From Rhodobacteraceae bacterium Alg231-30 (GTDB lineage Bacteria; Pseudomonadota; Alphaproteobacteria; Rhodobacterales; Rhodobacteraceae): a stretch of 64,000 nucleotides of DNA. The DNA is taken from contig FREU01000002.1 of the NCBI GenBank assembly GCA_900143615.1, forward strand, positions 1 through 64,000, given 5' to 3'. Below the pieces are notes generated by a model that searched no databases, was not told where the DNA came from, and worked only from the letters and a program-made list of their open reading frames with translations. A program made the position numbers and the translations under genes. Below are positions 1-9,311 of the stretch, one piece after another. The first letter of the stretch is position 1, and the number at the start of each line of letters is the position of its first letter.

Positions 1-353
1 AAGAGACAGCTCCAAGGCCCTGTGATTTCAGGCGCAGTCACGATGTAATTGTGCGCGTCCTTAAAGTTACCATCAAGCCGTTTGACATCGGTATAGACGA
101 GCCAGAACAGACCATCCGCAAAACTCAGGCAAGGCGCCCAGATGCCCCCACTGTCTTGGTTGCCCCGCATGTCCAGTTGTGCGGCGCGATCCAGAGGACG
201 CGACACAAGTTCCCAGTTCACAAGATCGCGCGAGTGATGGATTTGAACGCCTGGGTACCACTCGAAGGTAGACGTTGCGATATAATAGTCCTCGCCGACC
301 CGCCAGATGGACGGGTCGGGGTTGAAGCCGGGCAAAATCGGGTTCTGAATCAT
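1..353 (-). CDS. glycoside hydrolase family 43 beta-xylosidase, C-terminal part beyond window
   Basis: Left-edge fragment: reading the minus strand from ATG at 353 gives 117 residues before the window ends. The N-terminus shows the GH43 signature [13 protein letters not shown], whose aspartate after FNP is expected to be the catalytic base of the five-bladed propeller, followed by a WYPGV strand and a GIWAPCLSF motif. There is no signal peptide, so it would act in the cytoplasm on imported xylo- or arabino-oligosaccharides (inference). It starts 10 bp after the stop of the neighbouring oxidoreductase and is the last visible gene of the leftward sugar operon. The exact glycoside cannot be told from the fragment. 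Confidence 0.85.
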   Translation of the reverse strand, partial: MIQNPILPGFNPDPSIWRVGEDYYIATSTFEWYPGVQIHHSRDLVNWELVSRPLDRAAQLDMRGNQDSGGIWAPCLSFADGLFWLVYTDVKRLDGNFKDAHNYIVTAPEITGPWSCL

Positions 354-363
354 AACGGCCCCG

Positions 364-1482
364 TTACGCCAAAAGCGCTTGCGCCGCTGCTGGCGGCAAG
401 GCTTCGGGACGCTCACAGGATGTGGTCATCTCGATAAAGCGACCTTCCTCACCAGAGGTCAGAATGGCGGTCATGACTTCTACCACATGCAACGAAAACT
501 CCAGCGAACAGCGATGGCCGCGCCCCTCTAGAATAGCTTGTGCCATATCCGCGAGACCTGCGGCGCGATAGTTGGCGTTGGCCCCGTCATTGGCCACGCC
601 AAAGGGATGGTTCCAACCGGAAACATTCACAAATGCGCCTTTGTCGGTCATGCGCAGCTCGCCCCCGAAAAAGTTCGGATCCGGCACATGCATTGTTCCG
701 GTTTGGCCATAAAGCTCCATGTTGGAATGCCCGTGCTGCCAAACATCCCAGCTCGCGCAATAGGTCACCTGTGCGCCTGACTGGAACTGCAAAATGGCAT
801 GGATTGTCGTTGGGGTATCGACCGGAACTTTCTCGCCATGGCGCGGCTGGCTGGTGATTGTGCGCTCCTCAGACCCTTTCGACGCCATCGCCGTGACACG
901 TTTCACCGGCCCCAAAAGCTGCACGAGGTTTGAGATATAATATGGCCCCAGATCAAGGATCGGCCCGCCACCGGGTTGGAAGAAAAAGTCAGGGTTAGGA
1001 TGCCACATTTCCATCCCCGGACTTTGCACAAAGCAGGTCCCCGAGGTGATTTTTCCAACCGCATTTTCATCCACCAGCTGGCGCGCCAACTGATGGGTTC
1101 CGCCCATGAAAGTATCCGGGGCCGAGCCCACACGCAGCCCCTTGGAAGCAGCCAGTTCCTGCAAGGTCAAACCTTCCTCAAGGCTCAGCACAAAGGGCTT
1201 TTCAGAATAGACATGTTTGCCCGCTTCAAGCACACGTTTTGAGACCTCAAAATGCGCGTTGGGCACCGTTAGGTTCACCACGATATCGATGTCATCTGCC
1301 GCCAGCAGGCCTTTTATTGTTTCGGCCCGCAAACCGAACTCTTCGGCCCGCGCTTGAGCCGCTTGGGCGCTTAAATCCGCACATGCCCGCATTTCAATGC
1401 CCGAAAACATCGGAGCAAGACGCATATAGGCGGCCGAGATATTGCCACAACCGATAACGCCGATACCAAGTTTATTGCTCAT
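364..1482 (-). CDS. Gfo/Idh/MocA family oxidoreductase
   Basis: 372 residues, NAD(P)-dependent sugar or polyol dehydrogenase of the Gfo/Idh/MocA family. The N-terminal Rossmann fold shows [11 protein letters not shown] (residues about 6-16), then the EKP motif typical of the family in YSEKPF near residue 95, where the lysine is catalytic; the C-terminal half is the alpha/beta substrate domain with [12 protein letters not shown]. It sits between the GH43 and sugar isomerase-like genes with 10-bp gaps, so it is co-transcribed and probably oxidises or epimerises the imported sugar. Substrate not known. Confidence 0.9.
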   Translation of the reverse strand: MSNKLGIGVIGCGNISAAYMRLAPMFSGIEMRACADLSAQAAQARAEEFGLRAETIKGLLAADDIDIVVNLTVPNAHFEVSKRVLEAGKHVYSEKPFVLSLEEGLTLQELAASKGLRVGSAPDTFMGGTHQLARQLVDENAVGKITSGTCFVQSPGMEMWHPNPDFFFQPGGGPILDLGPYYISNLVQLLGPVKRVTAMASKGSEERTITSQPRHGEKVPVDTPTTIHAILQFQSGAQVTYCASWDVWQHGHSNMELYGQTGTMHVPDPNFFGGELRMTDKGAFVNVSGWNHPFGVANDGANANYRAAGLADMAQAILEGRGHRCSLEFSLHVVEVMTAILTSGEEGRFIEMTTSCERPEALPPAAAQALLA

Positions 1483-1491
1483 GTTTGTCTC

Positions 1492-2244
1492 TCAATATGT
1501 CTTGAAGTTCTGAATGCTGCGCTTGGCAAAGCGGGCCGCATCGGATGGATTGTCATGCTCGGCCACAAAGATGTCACAGCCAACACCGCGCAACGCGGTC
1601 ATAAGCGCGGGCCAATCCATTGTGCCATGCCCAACGTCGGCCCAGCCGTCTTCGTCTTCGCATTCGCCTTGGGGCGCGATGTCTTTCACATGTGCGGCCG
1701 TGATGCGGTTGGCGTGGGCTTTGATCCACTCCATCGGATCACCGCCACCACGCACGACCCATGCAACATCCATTTCCCATTCGATCGAGGGCGCATGCTC
1801 CAGAATGATATCCATCGGCAACGCCCCGTCTTGGGATGGCATAAATTCCCAGTGATGGTTGTGCCACCCAAATGCCAGACCGGCATCTCGAACGCGTTTT
1901 CCGGCATCTTCCAAGCGCCGCGCAAAGGCCATCCACTCCGCCGCAGGCGCGCCCTCACGGAACATGTCTTCAGGCGCCGGACAAAAGACTTTTTTCATGC
2001 CAAGCACCTTGGCCGCGGCCATTGAGGTGTCGAAAGCCTCTTCAAAGCTACCCAGCGGGAAGAAATGTCCGGTTGGCATGCTTAGACCGTTTTGGTCCAA
2101 CATGTCGCGAAATCCCGAGGCGTCTTCGTAGACCCCCCCAAAACCTTCGACCTGCGTGTACCCCAGTGAGGCGATCATGCTAAGGACATCGGCCCAAGGT
2201 GTGAAATTACGTGCCGAATAAAGCTGGAAAGAAAAATCCATCAT
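1492..2244 (-). CDS. sugar phosphate isomerase/epimerase family TIM-barrel protein
   Basis: 250 residues with the xylose-isomerase-like TIM-barrel fold (AP endonuclease family 2 superfamily). Metal-binding segments are visible: GWHNHHWEF, EWEMDVAWV, AAHVKDI and VAEHDNP, which place Glu, His and Asp ligands around one divalent metal. Such proteins isomerise or epimerise keto-sugars or their derivatives and often pair with Gfo/Idh enzymes, as here. Two tandem ATG codons begin the frame; an AGGA-like site lies just before. Lies in the LacI-controlled operon between the dehydrogenase and the ABC ATPase. Confidence 0.85.
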   Translation of the reverse strand: MMDFSFQLYSARNFTPWADVLSMIASLGYTQVEGFGGVYEDASGFRDMLDQNGLSMPTGHFFPLGSFEEAFDTSMAAAKVLGMKKVFCPAPEDMFREGAPAAEWMAFARRLEDAGKRVRDAGLAFGWHNHHWEFMPSQDGALPMDIILEHAPSIEWEMDVAWVVRGGGDPMEWIKAHANRITAAHVKDIAPQGECEDEDGWADVGHGTMDWPALMTALRGVGCDIFVAEHDNPSDAARFAKRSIQNFKTY

Positions 2245-2267
2245 ATGTTCCTGTTAATAAGCGCTGC

Positions 2268-3419
2268 CTAGAGGCGCTGTTCGCTTGAAGTGTCAAAAAT
2301 ATTGGCAAGGGCTGCGGAAAACCCGATTTGCAAATGGTCTCGCGGTTTTATCCCCGATTGACCGTCTAGCCGCACCCACATGGTTTGGCTGCTCACCTGG
2401 ACCCGCGCTAAAGTGTCTGATCCCAAGGGCTCGACCAATTCGACAACCGCATCCATCGAGATCGGGTTGTCACTGGCCCCCTCTCCACAGGTGATATGTT
2501 CGGGGCGAATGCCAAACCACGCTTCCCCATCCGGCGCGGTCTTTGTCGCGAAGTCATACCCTTCGGTCGGGAATCCCCCTGCATCACAGGTGAACACGCC
2601 GCCAGAGAGATGTCCTTTAAAGAAGTTCATCGTCGGCGAGCCAATAAACTCCGCCACATATTTGTTGGCCGGTCGGCTATAGATTTCATTGGGGGTGTCC
2701 AGCTGCAGCACCTGACCGCCGCGCATGATCGCAATCCGGTCAGCCAGCGTCATCGCTTCGATCTGGTCATGGGTCACATAGATCATCGTGTTGTTCAGCG
2801 TCTGGTGCAGCTGCTTGATTTCCACCCGCAGGTCCGCACGCAATTTGGCATCCAGATTGGACAACGGTTCATCAAACAGGAACACATCAACCTCGCGCAC
2901 CAGCGCGCGACCAATGGCAACCCTTTGGCGCTGACCGCCGGACAATGCGCCGGGCTTACGTTTGAGCAATGGCTCGATCTGCAGGGTCTTTGCCGCTTTG
3001 GCCACCCGTGCGGCGATCTCCGATTTGGGCATCCCTGCGTTTTTCAAACCAAAAGACAGGTTCCCCTCGACCGTCATCTGCGGGTACAGCGCATAGCTTT
3101 GAAAGACCATGCCGATGCCACGATCAGACGGTTCTTCCCAAGTCACATTGCGCCCGTTGATGAAGATCTGCCCGTCGGTCACATCCAGCAATCCAGCAAT
3201 ACAGTTCAAAAGCGTGGATTTACCGCAGCCTGATGACCCTAACAGAACCAGAAATTCGCCTTGGGCGATATCTAGATTGAGGTCCTTAAGTACCTCAACC
3301 AGACCGAAACTCAGATGCAGGTTCTTAATCTCGATGCTGGGGTCCTGATCTTGCGCTCCGTGAGTAGTGGCAAGTAGTTCAGCCGCAGCATCTTTGCTGA
3401 TATATTCTTTATTTCCCAT
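2268..3419 (-). CDS. sugar ABC transporter ATP-binding protein (UgpC/MsmK-like)
   Basis: 383 residues. ATPase of a CUT1-family carbohydrate importer. Walker A GSSGCGKSTLL lies near residue 62, the signature LSGGQRQRVAIGRAL near 160, Walker B VFLFDEPLSNLDAKLR follows, and the H-loop is YVTHDQ. The C-terminal 130 residues form the TOBE/OB regulatory domain usual for MalK/UgpC-type ATPases. About 30 extra N-terminal residues precede the first strand. It ends 23 bp before the isomerase start and begins 3 bp after the MalG-type permease stop, consistent with one transporter operon. Confidence 0.93.
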   Translation of the reverse strand: MGNKEYISKDAAAELLATTHGAQDQDPSIEIKNLHLSFGLVEVLKDLNLDIAQGEFLVLLGSSGCGKSTLLNCIAGLLDVTDGQIFINGRNVTWEEPSDRGIGMVFQSYALYPQMTVEGNLSFGLKNAGMPKSEIAARVAKAAKTLQIEPLLKRKPGALSGGQRQRVAIGRALVREVDVFLFDEPLSNLDAKLRADLRVEIKQLHQTLNNTMIYVTHDQIEAMTLADRIAIMRGGQVLQLDTPNEIYSRPANKYVAEFIGSPTMNFFKGHLSGGVFTCDAGGFPTEGYDFATKTAPDGEAWFGIRPEHITCGEGASDNPISMDAVVELVEPLGSDTLARVQVSSQTMWVRLDGQSGIKPRDHLQIGFSAALANIFDTSSEQRL

Positions 3420-3422
3420 GAT

Positions 3423-4364
3423 TTATCCCTTCACCGCGCCCGCAGCGATGCCACGAACAAACAGTTTGCCGGAGACGAAGTAGATGCCCAGAGGAACAAG
3501 CCCCGTCAGCAGCGTCGCGGCCATATTGACGTTGTATTCTTTGACACCCTGTACCGAGTTCACGATGTTATTGAGCTGCACGGTCATCGGGTAGATTTCG
3601 GGTTTGGTGTAGATCACGCCAAACAGGAAATCGTTCCAGATGCCGGTGACTTGCAGAATAATCGCCACCACAAAGATCGGCAGAGACATCGGCAACATCA
3701 CTTGAAAATAGATCCGCCAGAATCCCGCACCATCAACACGCGCGGCCTTAAACAACTCTTCTGGAACAGACGTGAAGTAGTTGCGAAACAACAGCGTCAG
3801 GATCGGCATACCAAAAATCGAATGCACAATGACAAGTCCAGACAGGCTGCCCATCAGTCGGAAATTTGTACCCGTCGCGGCGGCGATCACATCACCTGTT
3901 TCGCGCAGCAGGATCACAATGGGATAGATCATGACCTGATAGGGAATGAAGGCGCCAAAGATGAGAATGGTAAAGAACACCTCGGAGCCTTTGAACTTCC
4001 AATTGGCCAGCGCATATCCGTTTACCGAGGCAATCGCGATCGAGATGATTACCGAGGGCACCATGATCTGGACCGAATTCCAGAAGCCGCGCGACAGACC
4101 ATCACAGTTGATGCCGGTACAGGCTTCGGACCAGGCTTTGACCCAAGGCTCAAATGTAATGTCCACAGGTGGAGCAAACACATTGCCCAACCGGATTTCC
4201 GGCATGCCTTTTAGCGAGGTGACAATCATCACATAGAGCGGAAGCAAGTAGTAAACGGCCGCAATAAACAGCGTGCTGTAGAGCATGATATTTGCAGGCG
4301 ACAGACGGCGGCGTGGTTTGGGGCCGCGCGGGCCGCTAAGAGAATGAGCAGAGAGATCAGTCAC
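3423..4364 (-). CDS. sugar ABC transporter permease (MalG type)
   Basis: 313 residues with six predicted membrane segments; the EAA loop for ATPase contact reads ELFKAARVDGAGFWRIYFQVMLPM. This order of loop residues is typical of CUT1 inner-membrane permeases. The frame opens from a TTG at 4379, but GTG at 4364 has GGAGG about 8 bases before it, so I chose it; it still overlaps the MalF-type permease stop by 8 bases, implying translational coupling. Second of two permeases forming the heterodimeric channel. Confidence 0.9.
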   Translation of the reverse strand: MTDLSAHSLSGPRGPKPRRRLSPANIMLYSTLFIAAVYYLLPLYVMIVTSLKGMPEIRLGNVFAPPVDITFEPWVKAWSEACTGINCDGLSRGFWNSVQIMVPSVIISIAIASVNGYALANWKFKGSEVFFTILIFGAFIPYQVMIYPIVILLRETGDVIAAATGTNFRLMGSLSGLVIVHSIFGMPILTLLFRNYFTSVPEELFKAARVDGAGFWRIYFQVMLPMSLPIFVVAIILQVTGIWNDFLFGVIYTKPEIYPMTVQLNNIVNSVQGVKEYNVNMAATLLTGLVPLGIYFVSGKLFVRGIAAGAVKG

Positions 4365-5289
4365 GACGCTTGCCTCCAAATTCGAGATAGGCCCAAGGGA
4401 TCAGCACCACGAGAACGCTGACCAGCATCATGGTCGAGGCTGCAAAGCCTTGCCCAAGGTTCTGGGATTGGAACATTTTTTCGATGACGTATTTGGCGGG
4501 CACTTCGGACGCGATGCCCGGTCCCCCCGAGGTTTGCGCCACCACCAAATCATACACTTTGATGATCCCCGACGCGATCAACACAAGCGCGGTGACAAAA
4601 ACTGGCCGCATCATCGGAATGATAACAACGATATAGGTTTTCCACGTCGGAATGCCGTCCACGCGGGTGGCCTTCCAGATATCTTCATCAATGCCGCGCA
4701 AACCGGCCAGCATGATCACCATGATGAAGCCCGAGCCTTGCCAGATACCCGCGATCAGGATGCCGTAAATGACGATATCGGCGTTGTTAAGCGGGTCAAA
4801 GGTGAAGCTTTCCCAACCCCAGTTTTGCACGACTTTCTGAATGCCGAATTGCGGGTTCAATATCCACTGCCATACAAGACCTGTCACAATGAAAGACAGC
4901 GCAAAGGGATAGAGGAAGATCGTACGAAAGACACCTTCACCGCGAATTTTCCGATCCAACAGAGCGGCAAGCGTAAAGCCAATCACCAAGCTCAGGATCA
5001 GAGAGCAAATTCCATAAATTGCGAGATTTTCGATACTGACCAACCAGCGTCGCGTACTCCAAAGTCGCTCATATTGATCTAACCCGACCCATTTATCCGG
5101 AGCGGGGAGCAATTTGGATTTGGTGAACGAGTGATAGATTGTCCACACTGTGCAGCCAATGAACACAACCAGCGCTGTGAAAATCATTGGAAGAGACGCG
5201 ATCTTCGCGCTCATGTTTTTGAAAAGGCGGTTGGGTTTTTTGGGTGCAGTCCGCAAAGACTCCCTCCCCCCGCTGTCGGTCACAGCCAT
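4357..5289 (-). CDS. sugar ABC transporter permease (MalF type)
   Basis: 310 residues with about six membrane helices and a CUT1 EAA loop (DEDIWKATRVDGIPTWKTY). It pairs with the overlapping MalG-type permease to make the sugar channel. The N-terminal 30 residues are polar and cytoplasmic. It is separated from the binding-protein gene by 112 bp that contain a strong hairpin, the usual place for an mRNA processing or attenuation element in ABC operons. Confidence 0.9.
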   Translation of the reverse strand: MAVTDSGGRESLRTAPKKPNRLFKNMSAKIASLPMIFTALVVFIGCTVWTIYHSFTKSKLLPAPDKWVGLDQYERLWSTRRWLVSIENLAIYGICSLILSLVIGFTLAALLDRKIRGEGVFRTIFLYPFALSFIVTGLVWQWILNPQFGIQKVVQNWGWESFTFDPLNNADIVIYGILIAGIWQGSGFIMVIMLAGLRGIDEDIWKATRVDGIPTWKTYIVVIIPMMRPVFVTALVLIASGIIKVYDLVVAQTSGGPGIASEVPAKYVIEKMFQSQNLGQGFAASTMMLVSVLVVLIPWAYLEFGGKRRD

Positions 5290-5364
5290 CGTCAGGCTCC
5301 CCCACTTGCACCCGCATCCTGCTGGGCCAAGCTAGATTCTAATTGAGTTTTAGGCGCGAAATGG

Positions 5365-5390
5365 CGGAGCCCGAAGATTTCCGGGCTCCG
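5365..5390 (-). promoter_or_regulatory. intergenic hairpin between binding protein and permease
   Basis: Nine-base stem CGGAGCCCG/CGGGCTCCG with an 8-base loop. In the direction of transcription (minus) it is not followed by a T-run, so it is more likely an mRNA 3'-end stabiliser that keeps the binding-protein message in excess over the permeases than a full terminator. This is inference from position and structure. Confidence 0.6.
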
Positions 5391-5401
5391 TTTTTACGCG
5401 A

Positions 5402-6637
5402 TCAGTCTGCTTCAGCAATAATTGCAGCGTAACGCTCTTGCGCGTCTGCAGCCGAGTAAGACGGGTCGTTCCAGAACTCGACCATCAGATCTTCGATCTG
5501 GCCCTGAGTGTCTGGCGAGAGAGTTTGGTTTCCATCCGGCAGGATTGCTCCAGTGGCTAGGATTTCCAGACCTTTCTGCATACAATCGTTGGCGGCCTCG
5601 AGATTGACGTCGCCACGCACAGGCAGAGAACCTTTTTTCAGGTTAAAGTTTACCTGAACTTCAGGGCTCAGCAACAACGCCGCTAGCTCTTTCTGGGCTG
5701 CTTCGATTTCAGGATCGTCCTGCTTGGGGAAGTAGAACGCATCGCCACCTGTAGAGATGATCTCGTTCACACCCAAACCTGGCAGACAGGTGTAGTCTTC
5801 GCCGGCAACCTGATTTGCAACCTGGAATTCGCCCTGCGCCCAATCGCCCATGATTTGCGCACCAGCTTGGCCGGTGATCACGAGGTTTGTCGCTTGGTTC
5901 CAGTCCTGAACGTTTGAATTCGCAGCAAACGCACGGGCGTTGGCAGCAGCTTCAAAGACTTTCGCATACTCTGGACCAGCAGCGGTTTCCGCATTCTTTT
6001 CGATGGTGACTTGTGACCATGCATCCAGACCAGCGATCGCAATCGCCATCACGCCAAATGCGCCATTGGACTGCCAAGCTTGCTGACCCATTGCGAGAGG
6101 AATTTTACCGGCGGCTTCAAGCGCTGGAGCTGCGGCGACGAATTCATCCCAATTCGAAGGTACATCCGTTCCGGCATCGGCAAACGCCTTGTGGCTTAGC
6201 CAAATCCACTGCCAAGAGTGAATGTTGACGGGCGCACAGAAAATTTTGCCGTCCACTGTGCAGCTATCAAGCAGCGATGTCGGGTTTACAATGTCCGCCC
6301 AGCCTTCTGCTGCGGCGACATCACTCAGGTCTAGCATCAATCCCGCTTCGATAAGCTCTTCTGCCTGACGGCCGTGGTTGAGTTGGGTAGCGTGCATTGG
6401 ATCGCCGCCAATAATGCGGCTGATAATGATAGGACGCGCAGTCCCGCCAGACCCGGCGATCGCACCGTCGACCCATTTGTGATCGGTGTTACCTTCCAAG
6501 GCGGCGGCAAACTCTGCCACAGCGGCCGCTTCACCACCGGATGTCCACCAGTGCGTGACTTCAAGATCAGCGGCAGACACAGCTGTCGCTGCACACAGGG
6601 CCGTCGTGCCCACAAGTGCATTGCGGATAAACTTCAT
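5402..6637 (-). CDS. sugar ABC transporter periplasmic binding protein
   Basis: 411 residues. Residues 1-22 form a Sec signal peptide ending ...AVSAADLEV; the mature part looks like a type 1 extracellular solute-binding protein of carbohydrate importers (DLEVTHWWTSGGEA at the mature N-terminus, SNWDEFVAAAPALEAAGKIP in the middle). Strong GGAGGA ribosome site before ATG at 6637. First gene of the leftward operon, directly downstream of the two LacI-type operators, so expected to be induced by the sugar. Ligand is probably a xyloside, arabinoside or similar oligosaccharide given the GH43 gene. Confidence 0.92.
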   Translation of the reverse strand: MKFIRNALVGTTALCAATAVSAADLEVTHWWTSGGEAAAVAEFAAALEGNTDHKWVDGAIAGSGGTARPIIISRIIGGDPMHATQLNHGRQAEELIEAGLMLDLSDVAAAEGWADIVNPTSLLDSCTVDGKIFCAPVNIHSWQWIWLSHKAFADAGTDVPSNWDEFVAAAPALEAAGKIPLAMGQQAWQSNGAFGVMAIAIAGLDAWSQVTIEKNAETAAGPEYAKVFEAAANARAFAANSNVQDWNQATNLVITGQAGAQIMGDWAQGEFQVANQVAGEDYTCLPGLGVNEIISTGGDAFYFPKQDDPEIEAAQKELAALLLSPEVQVNFNLKKGSLPVRGDVNLEAANDCMQKGLEILATGAILPDGNQTLSPDTQGQIEDLMVEFWNDPSYSAADAQERYAAIIAEAD

Positions 6638-6726
6638 CTTATTTCCTCCCTACAGGGCTGCTCCCTCGCCCTGTTTGTTACATGAGGCCACTCCCTAGCC
6701 CCTTACTGGTTATCGGCACTTGCCGA

Positions 6727-6740
6727 TGTAATCGATTACA
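6727..6740. promoter_or_regulatory. LacI-family operator, copy 1
   Basis: Perfect 14-bp palindrome TGTAATCGATTACA with the central CG common in LacI/GalR-family operators. It lies in the 197-bp divergent region between the binding-protein gene and the LacI regulator. Confidence 0.85.
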
Positions 6741-6760
6741 GATACCAAAAAACTTGACCA

Positions 6761-6774
6761 TGTAATCGATTACA
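6761..6774. promoter_or_regulatory. LacI-family operator, copy 2
   Basis: Identical palindrome TGTAATCGATTACA, 34 bp centre to centre from copy 1, about three helical turns. The pair could bind two dimers and control both divergent transcripts. Confidence 0.85.
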
Positions 6775-6834
6775 GCAACAATTCTCATTACGCAGGGTTT
6801 TGTCAAGAAAAAGGCTCAGATATTCGGTTCTCTT

Positions 6835-7887
6835 ATGACCAACGATTCTATCGCACCTAAAAAAACCATCCGAATACAGGATGTTGCCCTTGCAGCGGGC
6901 GTCTCTACGGCGACTGTCAGCCGGACGCTGAGCGACCCGGAGAAAGTCACCAAGGAGACCCGCGAGAGTGTTTTTGAGGCGATTCGCGCAACCGGATACC
7001 GGCTTAACAAGGCCGCCAGAAACCTACGCAAACGCCAAGCTGGCGCGGTGCTTGTTCTTGTCCCAAATCTTGGCAATCCGTTTTTCTCACAAATCCTGGC
7101 GGGCATCAGCGCAGGCTTTGCCCAAAGCGACGTGTCGGTGTTGATGACGGACACAACCGTTCAACACGAGAGCGGCAAATCACTGGTAGATTACTTCTTG
7201 GATTCGCGCATTGATGGCATGATTTGTCTGGATGGCGGCCTGACGTTGGACGACCTCGACCATCTCGCAGCCCATAATGTTGGCGATAAAATCGTGTTTG
7301 CCTGCGAATGGGTACACGGCTCTGATCTGCCGTCTGTGCGCAGCAACAACGCATTGGGCGCGCAAATGGCGATCCGTCACCTCTATGACCTTGGCCATAG
7401 AAAGATCGCCCATATCACTGGCCCGCAAGGCAACGTGCTAACACGCGCACGCCGCGAGGGGATGCTGTCCGAGCGGCAGAGATTAAACCTGCCTGCACGC
7501 GATGACTGGATTGTGCGCGGAGACTTCTCCTTGCAATCAGGTCGCGATGCGGCTCAAAAAATTGCGGCCATGAGCGATCGGCCCACAGCCGTTTTCTGCG
7601 CCTCCGATATGGTCGCTTTTGGCCTGATCTCAGGGTTGAACGGGCTTGGCCTATCTGTTCCAGACGACATTTCGGTGGTTGGATTTGATGACATCGAAAT
7701 GGCCGAATTTTCGTCACCACCGCTCACAACAGTGCGCCAAGATCGCAATTTACTAGGCCGTCGGGCTGCACAACGCCTGCTAGAGCGCCTCAAAGGTGGC
7801 CAGACAGGGTCCAGCGACCTGAACATTGATGAGCTAGACGTTCAGCTATCGGTGCGACAGAGCACCGCCGCCCCTCCCCGCCTGTAA
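6835..7887 (+). CDS. LacI family transcriptional regulator
   Basis: 350 residues. The N-terminal helix-turn-helix IRIQDVALAAGVSTATVSRTL (residues about 11-31) and hinge helix KAARNLRKRQ are typical of LacI/GalR; the rest is a periplasmic-binding-protein-like effector domain (AVLVLVPNLGNPFFSQIL, RHLYDLGHRKIAHITG, VVGFDDIEMAEF). Divergent from the sugar operon and facing two identical LacI-type palindromes, so it very likely represses that operon and perhaps itself until a sugar binds. Confidence 0.93.
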   Translation: MTNDSIAPKKTIRIQDVALAAGVSTATVSRTLSDPEKVTKETRESVFEAIRATGYRLNKAARNLRKRQAGAVLVLVPNLGNPFFSQILAGISAGFAQSDVSVLMTDTTVQHESGKSLVDYFLDSRIDGMICLDGGLTLDDLDHLAAHNVGDKIVFACEWVHGSDLPSVRSNNALGAQMAIRHLYDLGHRKIAHITGPQGNVLTRARREGMLSERQRLNLPARDDWIVRGDFSLQSGRDAAQKIAAMSDRPTAVFCASDMVAFGLISGLNGLGLSVPDDISVVGFDDIEMAEFSSPPLTTVRQDRNLLGRRAAQRLLERLKGGQTGSSDLNIDELDVQLSVRQSTAAPPRL

Positions 7888-7908
7888 AGCGCGCGTAAAT
7901 GGCTACCT

Positions 7909-8796
7909 TTATACAAGCACTTCGATCTTGGCACCGGAGAATTGCGCCACCATATCGGCCCCTTCTTGAGGTGACATGAGACACAACGCCGTCGACAAAC
8001 CGTCGGCAACAGCCGCTTGATCGGCGGATACCGATGCCAGCGCCTGCATTTGAGAAGCACCCTTAGGATGCAGGATATGGGAAGACATGCCCTCAAGCTT
8101 GGTGCCCGATGGCGCCGAGGTTGCCAACGCCCGATCCCTGAGCGAAACCCGCTCAACGATTGTGCCATCAGGCTGCGAAATGCCTGCTCGCCACGCGGCA
8201 CCATCCGCACGATGGCCCAGCGCGGCAATCTCGCCCATGTCCATAAGAACATCGCCAAATCCCTCGCGCGTCATCAACGCAACGATTTGATCGGTGATAT
8301 ATCCTTGGGCGATCCCGTTTAAGGTCAATCCCATACCCTTGCGTTCAAAACCAACCTCTGAACTATCAAAATGCACCATGTGCCAACCGACCAGATTTGC
8401 CGCCGCTTCCACGTCTGCTTGTTGTGCAGTCGCGATCCACAAGGGTTGAACAGTTGGATCAAACGCCCCCTGACTGGCCGCGTTCAACTGGCTTGAGAGG
8501 CTCAGGACTTTCAACAAATCAAGGGACGGTGCCACAAGACGACCATCGCGATTCAGGCGGGTAAGCTGGGAGTCTTGAAACAGCGAGAATACCGCTTCAA
8601 GGCGACGCAATTCCGCTTCGACTTTCGCAAAAACTGGATCCGCTTGCGTTTGGCCCAACCCCACAATTTGCATTTGGGTGGACGCGCCCAGCGCGGTCCC
8701 GCGCCACTGCGCTGTCTGAGCCGACGCCATGCCCGCGGGCCATGCGACACATACTGCAGAAATGGTCAAAAACCGGCGGCGATTAATCAGGGTCAT
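7909..8796 (-). CDS. nosX: FAD:protein FMN transferase NosX (ApbE family)
   Basis: 295 residues. Tat-type leader NRRRFLTISAVCVAWPAG sends it to the periplasm. ApbE-family enzymes transfer FMN from FAD to a Thr/Ser of extracytoplasmic flavoproteins; in nos clusters the target is NosR, and both NosR proteins in this window carry a matching DxxSGAT motif. Visible family features include ALGASTQMQIVG, GAFDPTVQPL and LNGIAQGYITD. Start overlaps the nosL stop by four bases (ATGA). Last gene of the operon. Confidence 0.9.
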   Translation of the reverse strand: MTLINRRRFLTISAVCVAWPAGMASAQTAQWRGTALGASTQMQIVGLGQTQADPVFAKVEAELRRLEAVFSLFQDSQLTRLNRDGRLVAPSLDLLKVLSLSSQLNAASQGAFDPTVQPLWIATAQQADVEAAANLVGWHMVHFDSSEVGFERKGMGLTLNGIAQGYITDQIVALMTREGFGDVLMDMGEIAALGHRADGAAWRAGISQPDGTIVERVSLRDRALATSAPSGTKLEGMSSHILHPKGASQMQALASVSADQAAVADGLSTALCLMSPQEGADMVAQFSGAKIEVLV

Positions 8797-9311
8797 GACG
8801 GGGTCTCCAACGTCAGATCAATTTCCACAGGACCCAACACAACCTCGGCAGGGATGTCGTCCAATGCCATCACATCGCCCCCCCATTCTGTTGCAAAGTC
8901 CTGTGCTGCTTCTGTTTTCAAAAAGGGCACAACTTCCGGCGCGCCCATGCCACCTGCGACTTGGGCTCCCACGACAAATTGCGCCTCACTCGCCAGTATC
9001 CAATTGCCCGCACCGGCGTTGTCCCAACTGGGGGCCGCGCCCATGTCGCTCACATAGACACCGATGATCTGGGCATCGCGTTCCGGGCTTTTTAGATAAG
9101 CCACCAAATCGCGCACCTGCGCGAAAAACAAGGGTGACGGGAAGCCTTGAAGGTGGATTTGCCCCTTTGGGCCGCCATGCTCGCTGACGTCCATCTGACA
9201 GAAAAAGCTGACGGTTTCCTCGGTGATATCCACCGGAGGCGGCGCGTCGACCACTTCTTCTTTGCAGCCAGCCAATACCAACGCAGCAACCGCAACAAAC
9301 ACAAACCTCAT
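8793..9311 (-). CDS. nosL: NosL copper-binding lipoprotein
   Basis: 172 residues. Lipoprotein signal with lipobox LAGC (Cys 15), then a NosL domain whose copper site is usually Cys-Met/Met: FFCQMDVSEHGGPKGQI carries the conserved Cys and Met. NosL delivers Cu(I) for assembly of the CuZ centre of NosZ in the periplasm, working with NosDFY. ATGA overlaps on both sides, with nosY and nosX, show tight coupling. Confidence 0.9.
   Translation of the reverse strand: MRFVFVAVAALVLAGCKEEVVDAPPPVDITEETVSFFCQMDVSEHGGPKGQIHLQGFPSPLFFAQVRDLVAYLKSPERDAQIIGVYVSDMGAAPSWDNAGAGNWILASEAQFVVGAQVAGGMGAPEVVPFLKTEAAQDFATEWGGDVMALDDIPAEVVLGPVEIDLTLETPS

Noticed and set aside
51-437. Open frame on plus strand at the left edge
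   Set aside because: Opposite strand clearly encodes the GH43 N-terminus; this frame is its shadow.
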